A stretch of 64,000 bases of DNA from Bombyx mori (lineage: Eukaryota; Arthropoda; Insecta; Lepidoptera; Bombycidae): the NCBI RefSeq assembly GCF_030269925.1, contig NC_085117.1:1922001-1986000 (forward strand), written 5' to 3'. Positions 44,701-55,363 of this stretch are shown here, piece after piece. The notes below the pieces were generated by a model. That model did no database searches. It saw only the letters and a list, made by a program, of their open reading frames with translations, and was not told where the DNA came from. The number at the start of each line of letters is the position of its first letter. The stretch's first letter is position 1. Made by a program: the position numbers and the translations under genes.

Positions 44701-47443
44701 ACCCTTCAAACCGAAACGCATTACTGCTTCACGGCAGAAACAGGCGGGGTGGTGGTACCCACCCGTGCGGACTCACAAGAGGTTTTACCACAAGTAATTA
44801 AGAAAAAAAAAAAGTTAAGCTCACCGAGCCTCTGATTGACACTGGCGATATCTCTGACAGGTAGAGAGGCACTAAGCCCGCGTTCAGGCCACTGTTAACG
44901 CCAATGAGTAATCTGCAATGCGAAGCCCACAGACACATACTATTTTAATTGACATTATTATTTATTGTCATTATTATTAGGGAGTCCAACCCTCATATAA
45001 ATATTAGCCTATCCATTAAGTACATGTATTTTCTACATGGATACCAAGTTTCAAGTCAATCGGATGCACGGTTCAGTAGTTATAACGGAACATCCGTAAA
45101 AACCACTGTAGATGTATATATTAGTATAGATGTGGGACTGTAGGGCGAAATCAAAGTGGATTTTAACATTAAAACTAAATCACTAGTAACATCGTAATCT
45201 CAATCGGTGTCTGATATTGACACATTATAAATAAATAAATAAATATTTACTAACAATCACGCCACGTTAACTGGTCCCGTGCTAAGTTCGTAAAGAACTT
45301 GTGTTACAGGTACCAGATAACGGAAATAAATGTAAGATTTTTATTATACACATACATATATTTAATATACATCCATAACCCTGGAAAAGACATTTATATT
45401 TATCATACAAATATCTTCCCTTGGCGGGATTCGAACCCGCGACCCCCTTATGTAGTGACCATGTCACTTATTCACTTATTATTATCACATTTTCGGTGGG
45501 CAGCGGCTTGGCTCTGCTCTTGGCATTGCTGAAGTCCATGGGCGACGGTAACCACTCACCATCAGGTGGGCCGTATGCTCGTCTGCCTACAAAGGCAATA
45601 AAAAGAAAAAACTTACCACTACACCAGACGGCCGTTAAACGCCACACGAAAATTACTGGTACACTCCTCTCTCTCATATCGTCATTCACTCCATCGAGTC
45701 TTCTTCGGTCGACTTCTTCCCGCTCTACCTTGCACTACTACCATTTCCATACATCTCCTAGTCACGTTCATCATCAATAGTTACATATGAGTCATCGAAA
45801 GAAAATATTAAAGATTACCTTCCAAGGATGAGCATCTCCGCCGATTTGACGACCTTCGAAGCTCCCTGCAGAGCGGCCGCCAGGAATACCAGCACGTTGT
45901 TGAGCAGCAGACCGCCTTTTCTGCCGAATCTGAAATTTTGATTACAGTGCCATCTATCCGCGGAGGTCAGAGAACTTGCAAATTAATTTCGCTCAGCAGA
46001 ATCAGGACTTCTGACTCATTCATTATTTTGTTATTAAGTAGTAATTAACTAAATCAACGTGATTTTCCTATTGGTATTGTTACGCCGGTTAGAATAACGC
46101 CATCTGTCATCAAATAGCGGAAACATATAGAAACGACTCGGCATCGCTAACATCGATGGGTGACGGTAACCACTCACCATCAGGTGGGCCGTATGCTTGG
46201 CTGCCTAAAAGGTCAATAAATAAAAAAAGATTCAGCAAAGCATTGCTGTTAACATTTTCTCAATACCGCGCGCGATGCACATTTCGCAATAAGCGAGCTA
46301 AAAATAACAATGATTGAAGCACCTAACAGTTCGTGACGTCACTGTCATCAGTGCCGTGAGAGAGCGAGACAGAACATAAATTTCAATATCGACGCCAAAG
46401 TTTACCTGTCGGCAATGATTCCGGTGATCACACCACCAATCATGCCGCCGGCGCAGTATATGGAGACAGCCACCGACCAGACCGAAGTCACCTTTGGATC
46501 GACCATGGCGGAGACCGAGGTGTTCGTCCCACTAAGCGCCTCTTTCTGAAGCCATTCGCTCATGACCTTCGAAAATAGAAGCATCTTCACGTCCAAAGTA
46601 CAATTAACCTATGCAATTGGTTTCCTTCAATAAGTAGTCTTTAAATGACCTCCAACAGCTACTGTGGATCGTTAGATCGCTGTTAGCAATAAGACTGCCT
46701 ATTCAATTTACGAAGCGCAACTTCTTTGAGCGTGTAGTGAGTATAATTTAACTCGCGACAGATTCGTTACGGCTAGAGAGAAAAGATATGATTTTGGAAG
46801 AGCGAGAGTGAGAAAATGGACAGAGCGTCTCGCGAACCACTTGACCGTGGAGAGAGGGAGAAGGCGAGATAGGTCGTTTCTCTTATACACATTCTGTTTA
46901 CCTGTGTTGACCACTAAATAGCTTGTCATTGGTTTCTCATTGCTCCTGCAGATGGCAGTAACATATTAACGGTTAAATTTAATTTCTTATGAAGTATTAT
47001 AAAAAAAATATATTATTTTTTCCAAATAATCCAAAATATGTATTACATATATAAATGGTGAAGAGGTCGTTTCTATTATACACAGCATTCCCCATTACAA
47101 AATAAATTTCAATTAAGGATGAAAAATAAAGAAAACTAACAATACTAACTACACACCCCAAAAGAAGTTTCACTTCTTTTAGATGCACAAAGTTGCATGC
47201 ACCATTTTATTTTGTATTTAATAGTTTGTGTTTTCATTTATTTTGTGTACAATAAAACATTCTCCCTCTCTCTCTCTCACTCTATCCCCTTCTCTATCTC
47301 CCTCTCGCACTCTCTCTCTTGTTTCTCTCTCAAGGGTAGTGACTCACCGCCTGCGGAGCGTTTATCACGCCTGTATTGTATCCATGCTGGAAGGCAGACC
47401 AGCAGGTCGACGATATAATGGCGAAAGCGAGACGCGGGTTCAT
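38701..47443 (-). CDS. Class I facilitative glucose transporter (SLC2/GLUT1-like)
   Basis: Eleven exons (47443-47348, 46566-46406, 45929-45819, 44912-44825, 43953-43740, 42707-42649, 42065-41864, 41303-41167, 40652-40550, 39460-39360, 38838-38701) join in phase to 469 residues and a TAG stop. GLUT landmarks appear in order: [10 protein letters not shown] in helix 1, [56 protein letters not shown] in helix 7, [24 protein letters not shown] in helix 10, [20 protein letters not shown] and [12 protein letters not shown]. The length fits a 12-helix transporter. Family members move glucose down its gradient across the plasma membrane. The QLS motif and closer similarity to human GLUT1 than to insect trehalose transporters support glucose as substrate, which is inferred. 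The exon 1 ATG directly follows an AG, so a longer N terminus from an upstream exon is possible. Confidence 0.93.
38881..39117 (-). repeat. Bm1-type SINE
   Basis: Body in the last transporter intron, same strand as the gene. Confidence 0.88.
39926..40027. mobile_element. Palindromic MITE P1, copy e (half)
   Basis: Only the core and right arm (TTTTACGCTATCGAGAACGT) are left. Confidence 0.72.
40705..40900. mobile_element. MITE with TTTGACGTGATAACGTC ends, inverted copy
   Basis: TTTGACGTGATGACGTC at the left and GACGTTATCACGTCA at the right; complement of 13051-13250 with moderate divergence. Confidence 0.7.
41590..41659 (-). repeat. Repeat family B fragment
   Basis: CCACTGAGTTTCTCGCCACA to GATCCGGTGGTAG, cut by MITE P1 copy f. 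Confidence 0.65.
41660..41793. mobile_element. Palindromic MITE P1, copy f, left end missing
   Basis: Core GCCGCTAGGGGCGCTGTT and right arm; the left arm is replaced by the abutting family B repeat. Confidence 0.75.
42205..42315 (+). mobile_element. MITE family E, partial copy
   Basis: ACGGAGGGTTGAAGTAAG, then AGGTGGCGCCACGGTAGCAA. Confidence 0.6.
42352..42425 (+). repeat. CR1/jockey-like LINE 3' tail fragment
   Basis: GTAGGTAGCGGCTTGGTTCT to ACCACTTACCATCAG. Confidence 0.7.
42815..43028 (+). mobile_element. Lep1-like non-autonomous Helitron
   Basis: Starts TCTATACTAATATTATAAAG with a (TTTG)4 run, has CCGAAACTACTGGACCGATT, and ends GGCGGGTCGCTAG. The TC start and CTAG end fit Helitron termini. 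Confidence 0.7.
43155..43370 (-). mobile_element. AT-rich MITE with AAAAAGCGTGG repeats, copy 2
   Basis: Inner foldback inverted relative to copy 1 at 4985; right flank (GAATTTTATATAAAGCGTGT) in the same orientation. Confidence 0.55.
43435..43732 (+). repeat. Interspersed repeat family C
   Basis: Matches 2150-2475 over most of its length; its right end is 8 bases from the transporter exon boundary at 43740. Confidence 0.6.
44005..44480. mobile_element. Palindromic MITE P1, copy g, split by element X
   Basis: A left piece (44005-44050) and a near-complete copy (about 44325-44480) flank dispersed element X. About 30 bases of the left arm occur on both sides of X. Confidence 0.65.
44050..44325 (+). 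repeat. Dispersed element X, copy 2
   Basis: Matches 5410-5640: ACTGCATGCGCATCATGA, TCTCTCTCGCGCGGTCTAGC, right end CCACACGTGTTTTTT. Confidence 0.6.
44561..44800 (-). repeat. Bm1-type SINE
   Basis: Body ending 25 bases from the transporter exon at 44825. Confidence 0.88.
44985..45130 (-). mobile_element. Helitron-like fragment
   Basis: Matches 37800-37965 almost base for base (TATTAGCCTATCCATTAAGT, ACCAAGTTTCAAGTCAATCG). Confidence 0.55.
45225..45645 (-). repeat. tRNA-derived SINE split by a LINE tail
   Basis: On the - strand a tRNA-like head (GGCCGTCTGGTGTAGTGGTA, then GGGTTCGAATCCCGCC) is cut near its middle by inserted CR1-like tail DNA. An AT-rich body with ACAGGTACC and a (TTTA)n-like end follows. 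The family differs from Bm1. Confidence 0.65.
45493..45608 (+). repeat. CR1/jockey-like LINE 3' tail, inserted in the SINE
   Basis: GTGGGCAGCGGCTTGGCTCT to CTGCCTACAAAGGCAATAAA, with an A-rich end. Confidence 0.8.
45655..45778 (-). repeat. RTE-like LINE ORF 3' end
   Basis: Complement encodes the KKTRWSE-like and DDMRERS region; matches 53800-53905. Confidence 0.6.
46140..46225 (+). repeat. CR1/jockey-like LINE 3' tail fragment
   Basis: CGGCATCGCTAACATCGATG to AAAAGGTCAATAAATAAA. Confidence 0.7.
46715..46900. repeat. Interspersed repeat family D, inverted copy
   Basis: Complement of 11770-11960; contains AGATTCGTTACGGCTAGAGA and CTCGCGAACCACTTGACCGT. Confidence 0.55.
47262..47330. repeat. 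(CT)n-rich microsatellite
   Basis: Pyrimidine tract on the + strand directly downstream of transporter exon 1's donor. Confidence 0.9.
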
Positions 47444-47614
47444 TTTCTGTTAAAGAAAACCCTAAAGTTAGATGTTGAAAAAAACTGTTCAAGATACGCC
47501 GGTAAGATTAACGCCATCTGTTGCTGAATAGCCGCCGGCAGTGGTTTGAAGAATTTTGTAATTTTCTCTTGCTTGGCAGTTTTTAAAAGCTCCTTCAATT
47601 GAACTTTTTTATTT

Positions 47615-47862
47615 TCTTATGGCTTAGTTGGGTGGACGATCTCACAGCCCACCTGGTGTTAAGCGGTTACTGGAGCCCATAGACATCTACAACGTAGATG
47701 CACCACTCACCTTGAGATGTAAGTTCTAAGGTCTCAGTATAGTTACAACAACGGCTGGCCCACCCTTCAAACCGAAACGCATTACTGCTTCATGCCAGAA
47801 ATAGGCAGGAGTGGTGGTACTTACCCGTGCGGACTCACAAGAGGTCCTACCACCATTAAAAT
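47615..47862 (-). repeat. Bm1-type SINE
   Basis: Full body just upstream of transporter exon 1, same strand as that gene. Confidence 0.88.
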
Positions 47863-48435
47863 ACCGATTCTCAAAAATACCGATCGCGGCGAATTTTAAT
47901 TAATAGAATGGCGAATAAAGAAATTTTTAGCCGCGAATATAGGAATTCGACCGCAATATTTTAATCCGCGAATAGTGAAAACGTGAATGAAGCAAGCGCT
48001 AATAAGGAGCTTTTACTGTCTTTAAAAAATAGTGTGATTGCCTTATTTAGTTTTGAGTGCAAAACTTCCCGCTAATGTGGTACTAATAAATAACAAACCA
48101 CAGATCATTGAGTTTCTTAAAACGGACTTCTAATAAAAATAAATTAGTTACCCTCGCTCTAGTCAATTATTTCCCAAGAAATCCAACATCAAACCGTCAA
48201 AATAAATAGTTTCGCTCAAGTATTTTCCATCTCAAGCTAACTTTGTAATAATAGTGACAATGCAATTTTAACGATAACTTATTGTGCACACAAAACAGTT
48301 TCTTATAAAAAAAAAATTACCTCACTACTAAACATAGAACTACACGTAATCTAGAAATGCCAATTTAAAATAATCTTTTCGTGGATACGCGTGTCACAGA
48401 GTTATGCAGCCGAAGGACGTTCCTCACAGAGTTAG
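47863..48435. other. Intergenic, no recognised feature
   Basis: AT-rich DNA between the SINE and the LINE remnant; no supported ORF. Confidence 0.5.
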
Positions 48436-48439
48436 GACC

Positions 48440-48800
48440 TAGGCGTCACCCTCGACAGAGGTATGACATTCGGGTCCCATATTAACTCAGTACGCGATGG
48501 AGCCGTATTCCTACTCAGTCGACTCTACCCCATGATCTGCGAGCCAAGTAAATTGTCCCTTCATAACAAGGTGCAACTCAACTACAAAACTTGCATACAT
48601 TCCGTCATGACCTATGCAAGGGTAGTGTTCGCTCACGGGGCCCGTACACGCATTCACTGTTTCCAGGTCATCCAATACGATTCTGCGGGATAGCCGTCAG
48701 AGCACCGTGGTATTTGAGGAATGTAGATCTACACAACGACCTACATTTAGTACCGATATGTATCTTAAGGAAGCGTCAGAACGCTACATTGAAAAAGCAG
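48440..48800 (+). pseudogene. Jockey-clade LINE reverse transcriptase C-terminal remnant
   Basis: Translates with one frame break as LGVTLDRGMTFGSHI, then KVQLNYKTCIHSVMTYARVV and APWYLRNVDLHNDLHL. This is the post-polymerase region of jockey-type ORF2. It ends against a family B repeat. Confidence 0.75.
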
Positions 48801-49025
48801 CTTTTTTTCCTACCTAAGCTGATGGTCTTGAGAGACCATATCAGCGTCACCGGACGAGTAAGTGAATTCACGAGGCTCAAACCTGACGATGTTGCTAACA
48901 CGAACCCTAGCAAGAGCCGTGCTTCGCAAAATTTACCACCGGATCGGAAACGCGACCCACTGAGAAGATCCGGTGAGTAACTCAGTGGGCCGTGTTTGTG
49001 GGTTAATTTACTCGCCGAGCCTTAG
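48801..49025 (+). repeat. Repeat family B, long copy
   Basis: TTTTTTTCCTACCTAAGCTG, the GGTCTTGAGAGACC foldback, and the TCTACCACCGG-type block (here TTTACCACCGG). Confidence 0.75.
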
Positions 49026-49214
49026 CAAGCGTCGGGTTCGACGAGAACGTTGACCGGGAAAAAGCAGCGCGGCATGATAACCCTCTTACTAATTACTTAT
49101 CCCGACCGCAAAGCCGCCATCGCCTTTAACATGTCTTATCGGATTCCCCGGAATCAGTTTCGGAGCTTTTACGCCTCCCAAGCACTGGATACCGTCCTCG
49201 TCGAACTAGTCGAT

Positions 49215-49395
49215 TACGATGAAGCGTTCGAGAGCGAACTAACCTATAGACGCAGCCCACTGAGTTTCTCGTCGTAAATTTCTCAGGGGGTCGCGATTTC
49301 GATCCGGTGGTAGATTCAGCGAAGCACTGCTCTTACTAGGGCCGGTTTGAGCCCCGTGAGCTCACTTACTCGACCGGTTACGCTGACAGCCTGTC
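49215..49395 (-). repeat. Repeat family B fragment
   Basis: CCCACTGAGTTTCTCGTCGT to GTTACGCTGACAGCCTGTCA. Confidence 0.65.
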
Positions 49396-49509
49396 AAGGC
49401 TAAAAAGAAAAACTCCGGAAGGCTAACAACCACTGGTGACTTGGGTTGTAGATACCACCACCAGCGGCAATAGTTAGTGTTTTATCTCATAAAAATGTAT
49501 TAGATACAT

Positions 49510-49822
49510 ACTAGCTTTTGGCCGCGACTTCGTCCGCGCGGAATAGTTACTTTGGCATAACGCTAAATTTTACCCGCGACTTCATTTACAGCACTCAGGA
49601 TTGGAACTTCATTACTGAACCGGTAGATGGCGTTGAAGAAGCTAGATTTTGAGATTTTTTGACAAAAAAAATTTTAATTTTTTTTTCTTAATAAAAAGTA
49701 TCCTATGTTACTTCTAATACCTCCAAGAATATGTGTACAAAGTTTCATGATGATCGGTTGAGTAGTTTTCGCGTGAGAGGGTAACAAACAAACTTACATT
49801 CACATTTATATATTAGTAGGGA
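49510..49822 (-). mobile_element. Helitron-like element, CTAG-ended
   Basis: Begins (as complement) CTAGCTTTTGGCCGCGACTT and ends with ACATTTATATATTAGTAGGG; contains ATGATCGGTTGAGTAGTTTT. A common lepidopteran repeat type. Confidence 0.6.
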
Positions 49823-50104
49823 TAATCCTAATTTTTTTAATTGTATATTCAGTAAGATTTATTAACACAATCTTAGTAGGTAACGAATGAAAAGAGTTCT
49901 GAATCAACCACTTCCATTGCATTATTTCGATTTTCGTTCACGCTTCTGATCGACACACGCTGTTTATTCTATTGACAATGTTATTACAGTTGTTTCAGAT
50001 AAACATTTGTCGTTCTGTTTAAGGATCAGATAAATTATTACTATTCATTATTTATTTTTAAATATATAATTTAAGAAATAGTATCCGTAATAGGTAATCC
50101 GTTT

Positions 50105-50745
50105 AACTAGGATGAAATATAATCTCAGTAAAATGGTGGTCATTTACTGAGGTTTTTTCTCCAGCGGGTTTGTTTCATTTTCCCACATTTGTGCACTTTC
50201 ACAGATATTAAGAAGTTAATAAACTACCGTTTTTTTTATTGCTTAGATGGGTGGACGAGCTCACAGCTCACCTGGTGTTAAGTGGTTACTGGAGCCCATA
50301 GACATCTACAACGTAAATGCGCCACCCACCTTGAGATATAAGTTCTAAAGTCTCAGTATAGTTACAGCGGCTGCCCCACCCTTCAAACCGAAACGCATTA
50401 CTGCTTCACGGCAGAAATAGGCGGGGTCGTGGTACCTACGCGTGCGGACTCACAAGAGGTCCTACCACCAGTAATTACGCAAATTATAATTTTGCGGGTT
50501 TGATTTTTATTACACGATGTTATTCCTTCACCGTGGAAGTAAATCGTGAACATTTGTTGAGTATGTATTTCATTAGAAAAATTGGTACCCGCCTGAAATT
50601 CGAACACCGGTGCATCGCTCAACACGAATGCATCGGACGTCTTATCCGTTAGGCCACGACGACTTCTCAATACATTTAAACCTGAAGAAACACTAAATAG
50701 ACAAAATAAATCAGACAACTTCACTCCTCGCATTCCCGCCAAAAA
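50105..50745 (+). repeat. Repeat family A copy split by a SINE
   Basis: Left part 50105-50230 (CTCAGTAAAATGGTGGTCAT, with an internal gap) and right part 50666-50745 (TTAAACCTGAAGAAACACTA to CCGCCAAAAAGT) are separated by a Bm1 SINE. Confidence 0.75.
50231..50665 (-). repeat. Full-length Bm1-type SINE
   Basis: Complete body, linker and tRNA-like head on the - strand. The B-box region is damaged (CCGCCTGAAATTCG lacks the GCGGG stretch). Confidence 0.9.
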
Positions 50746-50929
50746 GTTAAAAAAAAAGTAAATAAAGAAACAGATTCTCTCGTATTTACATATTTTAATA
50801 AAACTCCGTTGTAAGTTAGACATTCAAACAAACTTTACTCACCGCCATTACTAATTTAAAAAAAATAATCAGAACACAACAAAATCCGTACTTAAAATAA
50901 TATTAAAGCACACTTAAACACACAAAAAC

Positions 50930-51020
50930 AATTAATAGAAAACTCAAGGTATTTTTTTCAATTTCTATTGGAAGCGCTCCACCATTGCGAACGTAGACCG
51001 TTCGAAATTCGAATGTCGAA
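50930..51020. promoter_or_regulatory. GC-richer island, possible promoter or 5' UTR of the transporter
   Basis: A GC-rich spot (GTACGCGCCGCGCCGGCAG) with a TTCGAAATTCGAA palindrome, in otherwise AT-rich DNA 3.5 kb upstream of the - strand transporter ATG. No TATA or initiator could be assigned; this is an inference from composition only. Confidence 0.25.
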
Positions 51021-51584
51021 GCGTACGCGCCGCGCCGGCAGTGGCGGGAAATGTGTTTGGTTAGTGACATAATTTTACGTGTAGCGGTAACGAATTATTT
51101 ACAGCTTTAAAGCGCTTTATAAAATATATGTAATGTACAAGTGAAACTGTGGTTTGATATAGGTTATTGTACGTAAAATCATTGATTACTAGATACTCGC
51201 GCAGGGACGTCTTAAATTAGGCTGGGGCCCTTGAGCACACAAGAATTTGAGGCCCTTGTGGAAAGTAAAAAAAGCGAATTATAATAACATTTTTTTACTG
51301 AGTATGACCATTTATTATAGGTAATCAAATACAGTATAATATAATATGTCATTATTATTAGAATGCTGCTGGTTTGTTGGTTACGATCACGATAACGGAA
51401 ACCGAATAAATGTGTGAGAGAAATTGTCGGTCCTTAGGGGCCCCCTGAGAATGGGGGCCTTTGGCCCCGTGTGCCCTTATGGTAAAGACGGTATTGTACT
51501 CGCGTGTCTCCCCATACGTTGACAGTACTATGATAGAAAACTTCGGAAGAGGGCAGATCACCGCGCTCGTCGAATCCGTCGCTT

Positions 51585-51810
51585 GCGATGTAGGGCTCGA
51601 CGAGTCAATTAACCCACAGACACAGCCCACTTAGTTTCTCACCAGATCTTCTCAGTGGGTCGCGTTTCCGATCCGGTGGTAGATTATGCGAAGCACTACT
51701 CTTACTAGGGCGTGTTAGCAAAACACCCGGTTTGAGCCCCGTGAGTTCACCTACACCTCAAAGAGAAGCTGATATAGCCTCTCAAGGCTATTAGCATAGG
51801 TAGGAAAAAA
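51585..51810 (-). repeat. Repeat family B, long copy
   Basis: CCCACTTAGTTTCTCACCAG to TAGGTAGGAAAAAAA, including the CTCTCAAGGCTATTAGC foldback. Confidence 0.75.
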
Positions 51811-51984
51811 AATCCGACAGGTGCCAAAAAAACTGTACCTACCAAGTTCATGATCACAAAAAAAAGGATTCAACACACTTTCGTCTTAGACACGGCCTTA
51901 CGGGTCTATCAGGTTCAATGACCCTTGTATTAGACGCCTTTAGCTCTAACACTAAGAACAGGTTTAGGGACACCGGTAAATGTA

Positions 51985-52230
51985 CTCGTCGAACACGGCA
52001 AAGAATTCGACGTGCAATCTAACCTAAACATCAGCCCGCTGAGTTTCTGGCATGTTTCTCGACAGATCTTCTAAGCGGTTCGCGATTCCGATCCGGTTGT
52101 AGATTCATTCGCGAAGCAGCTACTCTTGAAGTGTTAGGTCTCCTTTGGAGGCACTCGGGTAGCTGTTAGCAAATCCCCCAATCCTGGCTGAGCCCTAGCT
52201 CACTCACCTGTACTGGTGAAATTGGAAAGA
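51985..52230 (-). repeat. Repeat family B, diverged copy
   Basis: CCGCTGAGTTTCTGGC with an extra duplicated CGACAGATCTTCT piece, then GATCCGGTTGTAGATTC. Confidence 0.6.
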
Positions 52231-52309
52231 CCTCCGGGCCACCAGTAATCCTTCAATTATAAAAATGACAAACACACATTTTAATTAGCTCGTTTTGTCT
52301 CTGTATGTA

Positions 52310-52525
52310 TTTTTTTTCCTACCTATTCTAGTAACCTCAAGGGGTTATTCTAGATTCAACGAACTAGTAGGTGAGCTCACGGGGCTCAAAGCTGACGACA
52401 TTGCTAACATGAACCCTAGCAAGAGCTGTGCTTTGCAGAATCTACCACCGGATCAGAAACGCGACCCACTGAGAAGACTCGGCAAGAAACTCAGTGGGCT
52501 GTGTCTGTGGGTTAATTTACTCGCC
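52310..52525 (+). repeat. Repeat family B, long copy
   Basis: TTTTTTTTCCTACCTATTCT to GAAACTCAGTGGGCTGTG. Confidence 0.75.
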
Positions 52526-52529
52526 ATGA

Positions 52530-53235
52530 CTATATGTATTTGTATCTATATGTCGTATGTAACAGAAATCTTTTAATATCAATAGTCACGGACTTCAACT
52601 TCATGTCTTCAAGATGTTCGCATAACTTAAAAATTTAAATCGATTACAATATCAAAAATTCCTTATTTTGCCTAATATCTTAACACGACAAAAAAGTGCT
52701 AAGGCGGTTTTTTTATTTGGTCTTGTCTTTTGTATATTACTACATTAAAATTTAACTTCTATGGTTATGTTAAATTTTGGAAGTGACTTTTTTCGTTGCA
52801 CCAATTGGAGTTTTTTTTTTATAATGACCACATAGAGATCAATGATGTCATGATAAAATTAATACAATAAATATAGAAAAGGATGTTTACACACACCTAC
52901 ACAGGTCTACGCCATGGCGCCAGTATAGGCAGATATAACCCTTGTGACGTCAGACTGTGTTTGAATTATGATACAGATATGATAACATCATTGAACGACC
53001 TTCGGATGGTAGGCGGGATGTTGTTTCAAAGATAAAATCGAACGCGATAAAAAAACAACTAGTGTTTAAGAATCGCTTTAAAAACCTTGATTCAGCGCTT
53101 TCCGCTTTATACTAAACCGGTTGGAGGTGTGTGCAGGGGCTTGGCGTGACGTCACGCGCACGTGTGCGTAAAAACTAGACGCCAAGAATGCGAGACCCCT
53201 CCCTCCCCCGCATTCGAACGGAACTCCCTTAAAAA
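52530..53235. other. Intergenic, no recognised gene
   Basis: AT-rich left half; the right half has a GC-richer patch with TGACGTCACGCGCACGTGTG near 53147. No ORF has support. Confidence 0.5.
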
Positions 53236-53237
53236 AA

Positions 53238-53287
53238 CACGCCACAATGCCTCCCGAAGACCAACACATGTTGGTTTATGTGGCGTG
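53238..53287. repeat. Nested palindrome
   Basis: Outer arms CACGCCACA and TGTGGCGTG enclose an inner perfect palindrome CCAACACATGTTGG (53261-53274). Confidence 0.85.
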
Positions 53288-53456
53288 ACTGCATCATTGT
53301 TATTTCTTTTGAAACCTTTGAAACGCTTTGCTTGGCTTTTGACATAAATTATTGCATCCAGCATAGAAAATCAATTTATTATTATTATTAAACTATAGTT
53401 TACAATGCTTTTTATTGTTAAAGAGTTTGACTTAGAGTTTGCTTTTTATAGACTTA

Positions 53457-54755
53457 CTAGCTGACCCGGCAAAAGTTGTGTTGCCCTAATTATGATTTCT
53501 AGGGAAATTCTAGTTTAGGAAAAAACACCTCATTCAACCACATAATACCATATTATAACCAAAAAAAAATTATCCCAAAAATAACAATAAATGTTGGGGT
53601 GGACAACCCTTACCACTTAGGGGTATGAAAAATAGATAGTAGCCGATTCTCAGACCTACTGAACGTACTATTGATACACAAATAAAACCAAAAAAACATG
53701 GCTGGCAAGCTACGATTCTTCTTTTTCTCCACCTTATCCCACTAGGTGGGGTCGGCAGAGCTAATTTTTCTCTTCCATTCTCGTCTATCAGCCGTCATCT
53801 CAACACTCACTTCTCTCTCTCTCATATCGTCATTCACACACTCCATCCATGTCTTCTTCGGTCGACCTCTTCCCCCTCTACCATGCACTACCATTTCCAT
53901 ACATATATTCCATACAAGCTACGATTGATACACAAATAAAACCAAAAAAACATGGCTGAAAAATGTATAGTAAGACGGGAGACCGGCTTCGTCCTCATCC
54001 CTACTACGTGATGTTTGCTGGATGAGCGGTGACACCTGGCGGGGATAACTGATCGATTGATAGTTGATCAGTAGTCGACCGGCGAGGGCGGGAGATCAAA
54101 TTGAATTTAAAAAAAAAACATAATTAAAGGAACTTGAAATTATAAACTCTGAATAAGAATTTATCGTACTACAATTATAATATTTAATTGCCATCTTGGA
54201 ACCTTATTGCGGATCTGTGCACAGAATAAAAAAAAAAATCGGGATGGAAAAATAAGGGTTGATCGTATAAGAGTGAAAATTGACAGTAATATGATTTTTT
54301 TTATTTTAATTCATGACAAAATAAAAATAAAAATCTTGCCAAAAAAAATAAAGTTTATAATTAACAAATAAAAAATAGGGGTTGATCGTAGATGGGTGAA
54401 AATTTCAGAGTAATATGATTTTTTTTATTCTAAGTTATGACAAAATAAAAACATAATTCTTGCAAAAAAATTTAAAAATTTTATTTAGCAAATAAAAAAT
54501 AAGGGTTGATCGTAGAGGGGTGAAAATTTAGGTTTGTATGTATTTTTGTATGCTGTATCATAAAAAAAAACAAAAAAATTTGTCCAAAAAATAAAAAAAT
54601 AAATTTAGGGGTGGACCCGTAACATTTAGGGGGATGAAAAATAGAAGTTTGATTCTCAACCCCGGCCAATATGCACGCTAAGATTCACGAAAATCGGTCG
54701 AGCCGTTCGGAGGAGTTCAATCACGCACCCCGTGACACGAGAATTTTATATATTA
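53457..54755 (-). mobile_element. Helitron-like repeat with tandem internal units
   Basis: Starts (as complement) CTAGCTGACCCGGCAAAAGT and ends near GAAAATCGGTCGAGCCGTTC and TTATATATTAGA. Inside are three diverged units containing TTGATCGTA and GGGTGAAAATT (about 54255, 54375, 54500). An RTE fragment is inserted at about 53720-53925. Confidence 0.55.
53720..53925 (-). repeat. RTE-like LINE ORF 3' end
   Basis: Complement encodes GRGRPKKTWME-type and DDMRERE residues. It is flanked on both sides by CAAGCTACGATT, a likely target duplication. Confidence 0.65.
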
Positions 54756-54759
54756 GATA

Positions 54760-55093
54760 TAATTTATAGATTTTTAATTAAGTGCGTTTTTATATTAAAA
54801 TTTTACGTTCGAATTCCAGATTTTCATTAGATTTTGTGGTGAAATAAAGAATTGGAATGAAAGAGAATAAAGGATAGAAAAAAAAATTACAAGTATTTAC
54901 TTCTATTAAATATATTGACTACATTTTAATGAATAAATACCTAGCTCAAGAGACGGAAGTTTTCTATTTTTGACATCGTGACATTTACAATAATATGTCG
55001 TAAAAAAAAAAAACTAGATTGATGCCATTTTAAAACCGTAAAGGTCACAGTCTAACTTGGTTCTATTAACAAGGTTATTGTTATTTAATAAAA
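54760..55093. other. AT-rich gap before the BEL element
   Basis: No ORF or repeat recognised. Confidence 0.6.
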
Positions 55094-55098
55094 AAATC

Positions 55099-55361
55099 TG
55101 TCGTGGCGTGCAACCTCATTGACAAGACATAAAACCTATAATGACTAGACATAGACAGACTAAGACAGGCATTTGAATATAATTCAAAAATAAATGGAAC
55201 GAGGGCGTACGTGACCAGCAGCGAGGCAGTACATTTTTAGACTTCTGAAAAGACAGACATACAAAAAGACATACAAAGAAACAGAACGAATAATAAATTA
55301 CCGTTCTTATATAAGATATTCAAGTGACCTTCGACCGTTCAAGTAGTCATTCGACCGTTCA
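55099..55361 (+). repeat. 5' LTR of the BEL/Pao element
   Basis: TGTCGTGGCGTGCAACC to CATTCGACCGTTCA. Contains a TTATATAAG box at about 55308 and AATAAA motifs. The last 42 bases hold two tandem units resembling the start of the primer site. Confidence 0.95.
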
Positions 55362-55363
55362 AG

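Noticed and set aside
50398..50823. A 141-codon ORF on the - strand
   Set aside because: It lies entirely in a full-length Bm1 SINE and family A repeat; similar ORFs appear in other SINE copies.
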